Positions 6,338 through 11,605 of a DNA stretch of 11,605 nt are shown here, one piece after another. The number at the start of each line of letters is the position of its first letter. Positions within the stretch are counted from its first letter, which is position 1. The DNA comes from an uncultured Porphyromonadaceae bacterium (GTDB lineage Bacteria; Bacteroidota; Bacteroidia; Bacteroidales; Muribaculaceae): assembly GCA_947177595.1 (NCBI GenBank), contig CAMWUZ010000032.1, positions 1-11,605 of the forward strand, written 5' to 3'. The position numbers were made by a program, and so were the translations under genes. The notes beneath the pieces were generated by a model. It saw only the letters and a program-made list of their open reading frames with translations, was not told the DNA's origin and did no database searches.

Positions 6338-7549
6338 ATGATGTTGAAGGATATATATTTGACACGCCGCCGCGGAGCCTGGGCGCTCCTTATTGCCGCA
6401 GCCGCAGTTGTGGTGTTCTTTCTGTATTTTTCAAACGGTCTGGTCAAGAATCTCTCCGCGCAGGAGAGAGAGCGAATGGAGATTTGGGCTGACGCGACAC
6501 GCCGGCTCGCCACGGATTCTCAGGAGAGCCAGGGCACGGATGTCGATTTCATGCTTAGTGTGATCGAGGCTAACCACACCATTCCCCTGCTGCTCGTAGA
6601 TAGCGGCGACAATATCATTTTTCACAGAAACCTCTCGCTGCCAGAACCGCTTGACAGCATTGACCTAACAGCTATCTCACCGAAAAACAGCCTCTTTCTC
6701 ACCAAACAGTTGCGGGAACTCAAGAAGAGCGGGAACAAGATAGACATACAGATCGACTCGGCATCGGTGCAGCAGCTCTACTACCGCGATTCCACAGTTC
6801 TTCAGCGGCTCGGTTACTATCCCTATGTGCAGACCCTTGTGATGCTTGCATTTGTGGCGATGGTGTATTTTGCCGTGACATCCACAAAAAAGGCAGAGCA
6901 AAACAAAGTGTGGGTAGGACTCACCAAAGAAACAGCCCATCAGTTAGGCACACCTATCTCATCACTTATGGCATGGACTCAGATGCTCGCGGCTGAGGGC
7001 ATAGACCCAAATATTGTGAATGAGATGGACAAGGATGTGAACAGGCTTGCATCAGTTGCCTCACGATTTTCAAAAGTTGGTTCACGCCCCGGGCTTGAAC
7101 CGGAAAGTACAGACGCGATAGTGGCGCACTGCTGCGACTATATGCGCACACGCATATCCAAATCGGTACAATTGTCAGAAACCCTTACTTGTCCTGATGC
7201 CAAAAGCATGATATGCGCTCCCCTGTTGGAATGGGTGATGGAAAACCTGATAAAAAATGCGGTGGATGCGATGGACGGAGTGGGCAAACTCAGCATATCA
7301 ACCTCCACAGACCCCACTACTGGAAAGTCCGTAATCGAAGTGAGTGACACAGGCAAAGGAATACCGCGCAAGCACTTCAAGACCATATTCCGACCGGGAT
7401 TCACCACCAAGAAAAGAGGTTGGGGGCTCGGACTCACTCTCGCCCGAAGAATAATAGAGGATTATCACCACGGACGTATTTTTGTAAAATCTTCCGAACC
7501 GGACAAAGGCACGACCATACGCATAGAACTACCGCAGATAAAGGACTGA
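6338..7549 (+). CDS. Membrane sensor histidine kinase (orphan)
   Basis: This is a two-component sensor kinase in the cytoplasmic membrane. From the ATG at 6338 it has 403 residues. A transmembrane segment spans about 14-31 and an extracytoplasmic sensor region of about 130 residues (32-162) follows with no motif I recognise. A second transmembrane segment lies at about 164-181. The H-box is KETAHQLGTPISSL, with the phospho-acceptor His at 201. The HATPase domain follows, with the N-box ENLIKNAVDAMDG (302-314), G1 DTGKGIP (337-343), F-box FRPGFTTKKR (351-360) and G2 GWGLGLTLARR (361-371). All catalytic boxes are intact. Only about 20 residues separate TM2 from the H-box, so there is no HAMP or PAS domain. 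The frame is open back to 6185, but that part is AT-rich and would overlap the helicase start, so I chose 6338; 6341 is equally possible. No response regulator is in the window. A HAD phosphatase gene follows after 4 nt. Confidence 0.92.
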   Translation: MMLKDIYLTRRRGAWALLIAAAAVVVFFLYFSNGLVKNLSAQERERMEIWADATRRLATDSQESQGTDVDFMLSVIEANHTIPLLLVDSGDNIIFHRNLSLPEPLDSIDLTAISPKNSLFLTKQLRELKKSGNKIDIQIDSASVQQLYYRDSTVLQRLGYYPYVQTLVMLAFVAMVYFAVTSTKKAEQNKVWVGLTKETAHQLGTPISSLMAWTQMLAAEGIDPNIVNEMDKDVNRLASVASRFSKVGSRPGLEPESTDAIVAHCCDYMRTRISKSVQLSETLTCPDAKSMICAPLLEWVMENLIKNAVDAMDGVGKLSISTSTDPTTGKSVIEVSDTGKGIPRKHFKTIFRPGFTTKKRGWGLGLTLARRIIEDYHHGRIFVKSSEPDKGTTIRIELPQIKD

Positions 7550-7553
7550 CAGA

Positions 7554-8405
7554 ATGAACACACCCGCCAATCCCAGACTCCTGTTTATCAGTGACCTTGA
7601 CGGCACTCTCCTTAATGACAGTGCTAGAGTATCGACAACCACCGCGAGAATAATTTCCGACCTTTCTCACGAAGGAGCACTCATTTCATTCGCCACCGCC
7701 CGCACTCCCGCCACAGTGGATGTGCTGCTTGCCCACACATTCACCACCATTCCGGCGATTGTGCTCACCGGAGCGGCGATGTGGAACAGAATGTACCGCC
7801 GCTATGAGCATATGCATTTCATCGATACCCGGAGCGCCTCAACCGCGATATGCGCCTGTCGAGCCGCAGGACTTAATCCGTTCATCTACACCCTCGGAAA
7901 AGAGAATATCCTGCATGTGTATCACAACGGTACACTGAATAATAAAGAAGAAAAATTTGTGTATGACCGCAGGGGATTGCCATTGAAAAAGTTTCATATT
8001 GACGAACCATCAGGAGAAGGTACTGTTTTCGAATCGACAATTCTGATTCTTGCGATGGGAAATGTAGATACGGTATTCATGCTCGCCGAAATGCTCGAGA
8101 ATACACCGGGGCTATCAATCTCAGCATACAGGGATTCTTACAACCACGCAACAGGTTTGATTGAGATTCTCGGAGAAAATGTATCCAAGGCAAGCGCTGT
8201 GACTCAATTGAAATCCATAACCGGCGCAAATCATCTCACTGTTTTCGGTGACAATCTCAACGACCTGCCGATGATGGCGGTAGCCGATATATCGGTAGCC
8301 ACTGCCAATGCCGTGGAGCAGGTGAAAGAAGCCGCTGATATTGTAATCGGCTCCAATAATGATGATTCGGTTGCGAAATTCATCCGCGACTCATTATCCT
8401 CCTGA
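7554..8405 (+). CDS. Cof-type HAD-superfamily hydrolase
   Basis: This is a predicted cytoplasmic Mg-dependent phosphatase of the Cof/YbiV (HAD IIB) group, which typically acts on sugar phosphates, nucleotides or cofactors such as PLP and FMN. The actual substrate cannot be read from the sequence. The 283-residue product has HAD motif I DLDGTLL with nucleophile D14 and acid/base D16, motif II SFATAR (T48), motif III Lys in SKASAV (K212), and motif IV GDNLNDLPMM (232-241). The IIB cap lies between about 80 and 190. After motif II the usual Cof N-G-A turn reads T-G-A (LTGAAMWN, 71-78), a minor departure. The ATG is 4 nt after the histidine kinase stop codon, so the two are almost certainly co-transcribed and perhaps translationally coupled. 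The stop is 11 nt from the convergent recO stop, with no clear terminator between them. Confidence 0.9.
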   Translation: MNTPANPRLLFISDLDGTLLNDSARVSTTTARIISDLSHEGALISFATARTPATVDVLLAHTFTTIPAIVLTGAAMWNRMYRRYEHMHFIDTRSASTAICACRAAGLNPFIYTLGKENILHVYHNGTLNNKEEKFVYDRRGLPLKKFHIDEPSGEGTVFESTILILAMGNVDTVFMLAEMLENTPGLSISAYRDSYNHATGLIEILGENVSKASAVTQLKSITGANHLTVFGDNLNDLPMMAVADISVATANAVEQVKEAADIVIGSNNDDSVAKFIRDSLSS

Positions 8406-8416
8406 AGAGAGTGATT

Positions 8417-9142
8417 TTAAAACAGAGCGCGGAGAACATCCAGACTCTTCAAGCCCGCAAGCGGAGCATGATGAATCGACAGGAAATGCAATATTCCATC
8501 CAGCATCTCCCCACGCTGATCTCTGGTAAACCGGAACAGATGCATATTATCAAGGGTCATCCTCTCAAGAAGAGCCACCGCAGCACTTCGCTCCGCTGAC
8601 ACGTAATTTCGATGCAGAGGAGCGCTTTTGCGGAATATTCCACCGTCCATATCGAAAATCATTCCCGGATAATATTCCGATGTATCTGGACTCACACCGA
8701 GACAACGCCCCATACCATAAAGGAACCAAAGGTGGAAATTAGCCGCTCTCGCCGCTTCAATCCGATCCAGAGCCAATATCGACTGCTCGACATATCGCCA
8801 TACTGTTTCATCTCTCTGGCTTTCACGCAGCAGAGAACTGAGAACTTCCGCCATAAAGAGCGCGACAGCACATTTTATAGGATTGCTTCTGAGAGTGGTA
8901 AGCGGAACTATCGCCCGCAAGTCGGCTATCCTGTGTATCTCCCTGTCGGGACGTACATCCGCCACACACTCCACGATGCCGAGAGGCTGGGTGAGCGCAC
9001 GCCGCCGGGCTGTCTCACGCCCCTTTCCTTCGCTCATCAGAAACGACACCCTTCCACCCTCCAGCGAGTATGCCGATAGAATGCTGGCGCTGTCGCTGTA
9101 GCGCACTGTCCTCAGACATATTATCTGCATTTTTTGCTTCAT
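8417..9142 (-). CDS. recO: DNA repair protein RecO
   Basis: RecO acts with RecR (and RecF) to load RecA onto SSB-coated single-stranded DNA in gap repair. The 241-residue product matches the usual 230-250. The N-terminal OB-fold begins MKQKMQIICLRTVRYSDSAS, matching other Bacteroidetes RecO starts in register (M-x2-K-x4-V/I-x-L/H-T-x2-Y). The remainder is the helical RecO C-terminal domain. Characteristic pieces are HLWFLYGMGRCLGVSPD (137-153), FDMDGGIF (163-170) and the ending LKSLDVLRALF (231-241), a typical Bacteroidetes RecO tail. No zinc-finger Cys cluster is present; only C10, C59, C91 and C147 occur, and they are scattered. A second ATG lies four codons in (9130). It is convergent with the HAD phosphatase gene and divergent from pnp, so it looks monocistronic. 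Confidence 0.93.
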   Translation of the reverse strand: MKQKMQIICLRTVRYSDSASILSAYSLEGGRVSFLMSEGKGRETARRRALTQPLGIVECVADVRPDREIHRIADLRAIVPLTTLRSNPIKCAVALFMAEVLSSLLRESQRDETVWRYVEQSILALDRIEAARAANFHLWFLYGMGRCLGVSPDTSEYYPGMIFDMDGGIFRKSAPLHRNYVSAERSAAVALLERMTLDNMHLFRFTRDQRGEMLDGILHFLSIHHAPLAGLKSLDVLRALF

Positions 9143-9148
9143 TCACTA

Positions 9149-9156
9149 CAAAATTA
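9149..9156 (-). promoter_or_regulatory. Possible -7 element for recO
   Basis: TAATTTTG on the minus strand matches TAnnTTTG. With a 21-nt spacer, the upstream tetramer is TTGG (9181-9178), one mismatch from the -33 TTTG. The element ends only 6 nt before the recO ATG at 9142, so a transcript from it would be leaderless or nearly so, unless translation starts at the ATG at 9130. Confidence 0.35.
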
Positions 9157-9221
9157 CAATTTTTCACCCTTTATTCTCCAATTTAATCGCAATCGTTAAA
9201 TATATCCTCACTTTTTATTTG

Positions 9222-9229
9222 TAACTTTG
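9222..9229 (+). promoter_or_regulatory. Possible -7 element for pnp
   Basis: TAACTTTG matches the Bacteroidetes -7 element exactly and lies 38 nt before the pnp ATG at 9268, a normal leader distance. No good TTTG is found 19-21 nt upstream (the nearest is a weak GTTA at 23 nt). The 34-nt stretch before the ATG is A/T-rich, with no Shine-Dalgarno sequence, as is usual for the phylum. Confidence 0.5.
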
Positions 9230-9267
9230 TGCGATTTTTAAGAAGTATAAAGATTATAACTTTTTTT

Positions 9268-11547
9268 ATGTTACAACCAATTAAGAAAACCATCTCGCTT
9301 CCCGACGGCAGGACTATCACTCTTGAGACCGGCAAGCTCGCGAAGCAGGCTGATGGAGCGGTAGAGCTGAGAATGGGCAACACGATGATTCTCGCCACCG
9401 TGGTTTCTGCAAAAGAAGCCGGTGAAGGAGTCGATTTCATGCCCCTGCAGGTAGAGTACAAGGAAAAATTTTCGTCATTCGGACGTTTCCCCGGTGGATT
9501 CCAGAAGCGCGAAGGTCGTGCATCCGACTATGAAATCCTCACATCACGTCTCGTTGACCGTGTGCTCCGTCCCCTTTTCCCCGACAATTACCACGCTGAT
9601 ACATTTGTGAATATCACCCTCTATTCTACTGATGGCGTTGATATTCCCGATGCACTTGCCGGACTTGCGGCTTCTGCTGCGATCGCGGTGAGTGATATAC
9701 CTTTCAACGGTCCCATCTCCGAGGTGCGTGTTGCGCGCATCGATGGCGAATTTGTTATCGACCCCACTTTCGACCAGCTTGAGAAAGCCGATATGGAGCT
9801 TATGGTAGGCGCTACCTACGATAACATCATGATGGTTGAAGGTGAAATGAACGAAGTGAGCGAAGCTGAACTTCTCGCAGCCCTCAAGGCGGCACACGAT
9901 GCTATCAAGGTGCAGTGTGTTGCCCAGATGGAACTCGCCAAAGAGGTTGGCATCGCAAAGCGCGAATATTGCCACGAAGTTAATGATGAAGAGCTTCGCA
10001 AGGACGTTCACGAAAAATGTTATGACAAAGCATACAAGATAGCTCAGGCAGGCTGCGCCGACAAGCACTGGCGTCAGGAGCAGTTTGATGCTATCTGCGA
10101 GGAATATATCGAATCTCTCCCGGAAGATGTTCGCGAGGAGAAGACTCCCCTCGTAAAGCGCTACTACCACGATGTTGAGAAAGAGGCTGTGCGCCGCTGC
10201 ATTCTTGACGAAGGCACCCGCCTTGACGGTCGTAAGACAACTGAAATCCGTCCTATCTGGTGCGAGGTTGACTATATTCCCGGTCCTCACGGATCCGCAG
10301 TATTCACCCGTGGTGAGACTCAGAGCCTTTCTACTGTTACCCTCGGCACAAAACTCGATGAGAAAATAGTTGACGACGTTCTCAACCAGGGCAAGGAAAG
10401 ATTCCTTCTCCACTACAACTTCCCTCCCTTCTCAACCGGTGAGGCTAAGGCACAGCGCGGCGTTGGTCGTCGCGAAATCGGTCACGGCAACCTAGCTCAC
10501 CGCGCTCTAAAGCGTATGTTCCCCGAGGATTTCCCCTATGTTTGCCGTATTGTCAGCGATATTCTTGAAAGTAACGGTTCCTCATCAATGGCTACCGTTT
10601 GTGCCGGCACTCTCGCTCTGCTTGATGCCGGAGTAAAGATGAAAAAGCCCGTGAGCGGTATCGCGATGGGTCTTATCACCGATACCGACAATGCCAAATA
10701 TGCCATTCTGTCTGATATTCTCGGTGACGAGGATCACCTCGGAGATATGGACTTCAAGGTAACCGGCACAAGAGACGGTATCACCGCAACACAGATGGAT
10801 ATCAAGTGCGACGGTCTCTCATACGAGATTCTTGAGCGCGCTCTTCTCCAGGCTCGTGACGGTCGTCTCCATATCCTCAACATAATCGAGCAGACTATCC
10901 CCGCTCCCCGCGAAGACTACAAACCTCACGTTCCACGCATTGTCACAATGCTTATTCCCAAGGAACTTATCGGTGCCGTTATCGGCCCGGGCGGAAAAGT
11001 CATCCAGGGTATTCAGGAAGTCAGCGGTGCTACTGTCAGCATAGATGAGATTGACGAGGGTGGATATATTGAAGTCGCTGCTGCAAACAAAGCATCTATT
11101 GACAAGGCTCTTGAAATGATCAACGCTATCGTAGAACTTCCCGAAGAGGGGAAGGTTTATACCGGCAAGGTGCGTTCGATTCTTGATTTCGGTGCATTTG
11201 TAGAATTCATGCCCAACCGCGACGGTCTCCTACACATCTCCGAAATTTCATGGAACAGACTTGACGATATGGCTACGTCAGGACTCAAGGAGGGTGATAC
11301 TGTTGAAGTAAAACTCATCGAGATCGACAAGAAGACCGGCAAATACCGCCTCTCTATGCGTGCCCTCCAGCCCAAGCCCGAGGGATATGTTGAAAGAGAG
11401 CGCGCTCCCAGAGCTGAACGCCCCCGTCGTGATGGCGACCGTCCCCGCCGAGATGGTGACCGCAATGACCGCGGACCACGCAGAGACAACCGTGGACCCC
11501 GTCGCGAAAACCGCGAGAACCGCGAAAATAATACCCCTGCAGAGTAA
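9268..11547 (+). CDS. pnp: Polyribonucleotide nucleotidyltransferase (PNPase)
   Basis: PNPase is a trimeric 3'-5' phosphorolytic exoribonuclease for mRNA decay and RNA quality control. From the ATG at 9268 it has 759 residues. An RNase PH-like domain 1 spans about 10-145, with RNA-contacting GGFQKREGR (76-84) and RPLFP (101-105), followed by a helical linker (about 240-305). RNase PH domain 2 spans about 320-540 and carries the catalytic set D489, D495 and K497 in [13 protein letters not shown], equivalent to E. coli D486/D492/K494. The KH domain spans about 560-620 with GPGG at 573-576, and S1 spans about 628-700. The final ~55 residues are a low-complexity Arg/Asp/Asn/Gly tail. The frame is open to a GTG at 9229, but [20 protein letters not shown] is the conserved family start and the upstream codons overlap the -7 element. 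Codon use looks more biased (CGT/CGC, CTC/CTT) than in its neighbours, consistent with high expression. Confidence 0.97.
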   Translation: MLQPIKKTISLPDGRTITLETGKLAKQADGAVELRMGNTMILATVVSAKEAGEGVDFMPLQVEYKEKFSSFGRFPGGFQKREGRASDYEILTSRLVDRVLRPLFPDNYHADTFVNITLYSTDGVDIPDALAGLAASAAIAVSDIPFNGPISEVRVARIDGEFVIDPTFDQLEKADMELMVGATYDNIMMVEGEMNEVSEAELLAALKAAHDAIKVQCVAQMELAKEVGIAKREYCHEVNDEELRKDVHEKCYDKAYKIAQAGCADKHWRQEQFDAICEEYIESLPEDVREEKTPLVKRYYHDVEKEAVRRCILDEGTRLDGRKTTEIRPIWCEVDYIPGPHGSAVFTRGETQSLSTVTLGTKLDEKIVDDVLNQGKERFLLHYNFPPFSTGEAKAQRGVGRREIGHGNLAHRALKRMFPEDFPYVCRIVSDILESNGSSSMATVCAGTLALLDAGVKMKKPVSGIAMGLITDTDNAKYAILSDILGDEDHLGDMDFKVTGTRDGITATQMDIKCDGLSYEILERALLQARDGRLHILNIIEQTIPAPREDYKPHVPRIVTMLIPKELIGAVIGPGGKVIQGIQEVSGATVSIDEIDEGGYIEVAAANKASIDKALEMINAIVELPEEGKVYTGKVRSILDFGAFVEFMPNRDGLLHISEISWNRLDDMATSGLKEGDTVEVKLIEIDKKTGKYRLSMRALQPKPEGYVERERAPRAERPRRDGDRPRRDGDRNDRGPRRDNRGPRRENRENRENNTPAE
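11419..11460 (+). repeat. Two tandem 21-bp repeats in the pnp tail
   Basis: Two imperfect 21-bp units (11419-11439 and 11440-11460) each encode RPRRDGD, and further degenerate RGPRRD/RGPRRE and REN units follow to about 11535. The DNA copies differ mainly at third codon positions, so the peptide repeat is kept while the DNA has drifted. Confidence 0.7.
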
Positions 11548-11573
11548 GAAGTTATAAACTCTAATCATAAAAC

Positions 11574-11604
11574 GCCGGCTCGGGGAAAATTTCCCAGAGC
11601 CGGC
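11574..11604 (+). terminator. Strong terminator hairpin after pnp
   Basis: GCCGGCTC (11574-11581) pairs perfectly with GAGCCGGC (11597-11604). After one G/A mismatch, GGG (11583-11585) pairs with CCC (11593-11595), leaving an A/T-rich loop. It begins 27 nt after the pnp stop codon. The window ends one base after the stem, so the U-tract cannot be seen. The stem alone is strong enough to call. Confidence 0.75.
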
Positions 11605-11605
11605 T

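Noticed and set aside
8612..9079. A 155-codon plus-strand frame antisense to recO
   Set aside because: recO is secure on the minus strand, and this translation is a low-information shadow.
9544..10413. A 289-codon open frame on the minus strand, fully antisense to pnp
   Set aside because: It lies inside a strongly conserved PNPase reading frame with biased codons, which commonly leaves the opposite strand open. The translation is hydrophobic without a recognisable domain, and no promoter precedes it.
1..11605. Mobile element, CRISPR array, phage, toxin-antitoxin or defence system
   Set aside because: I found no transposase, integrase, spaced direct repeats, att-like duplications or toxin-antitoxin pairs. 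All ten genes are accounted for as core-type genes of the phylum.

Overview
The window is an ordinary chromosomal stretch of a member of Bacteroidales, probably Muribaculaceae or a close relative. The evidence is the protein families (a DUF3256-type secreted protein, a Bacteroidetes-style RecO ending, a PNPase with an Arg-rich tail), promoters of the Bacteroidetes TTTG-N19-TAnnTTTG type, and the lack of reliance on Shine-Dalgarno sequences. The family-level placement is inference. Ten genes cover almost everything, no gap exceeds 300 bases, and I see no tRNA, rRNA, insertion sequence, CRISPR array, phage gene or sign of recent transfer.

Left block, minus strand (about 2085 to 1): a TPR membrane protein, then yceD (DUF177), rpmF (ribosomal protein L32) and the first 102 codons of fabH, which runs off the left edge. 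Two promoters with exact TTTG-N19-TAnnTTTG spacing are visible, one ahead of the TPR gene and a second right after its stop codon, ahead of yceD. So yceD-rpmF-fabH probably has its own promoter plus read-through. This is the conserved bacterial cluster linking ribosome/rRNA biology to fatty-acid synthesis.

Second block, minus strand (6194 to about 2110): a DEAD-box RNA helicase with a DbpA-type C-terminal RNA-binding domain, a secreted DUF3256-type protein 7 nt downstream, xseA overlapping that gene by 4 nt (ATGA), and xseB. The block ends in a terminator hairpin. An 8-bp hairpin sits between xseA and xseB, the two exonuclease VII subunits.

Third block, plus strand (6338 to 8405), divergent from the helicase: a membrane sensor histidine kinase with no visible response regulator partner, followed after 4 nt by a Cof-type HAD phosphatase. 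It converges on recO (minus strand) with an 11-nt gap. recO and pnp are divergent and share a 125-nt promoter region. pnp (polynucleotide phosphorylase) ends in a low-complexity Arg/Asp/Asn/Gly tail and is followed by a strong terminator hairpin at the right edge.

The genes are mostly housekeeping: RNA remodelling and decay (DEAD helicase, PNPase), DNA repair (ExoVII, RecO), translation (L32, YceD) and lipid synthesis (FabH). I found no convincing novel system. The points most worth following up are regulatory (the nested promoters and the xseA-xseB hairpin), the DUF3256 protein translationally coupled to xseA, and the orphan kinase/phosphatase pair.
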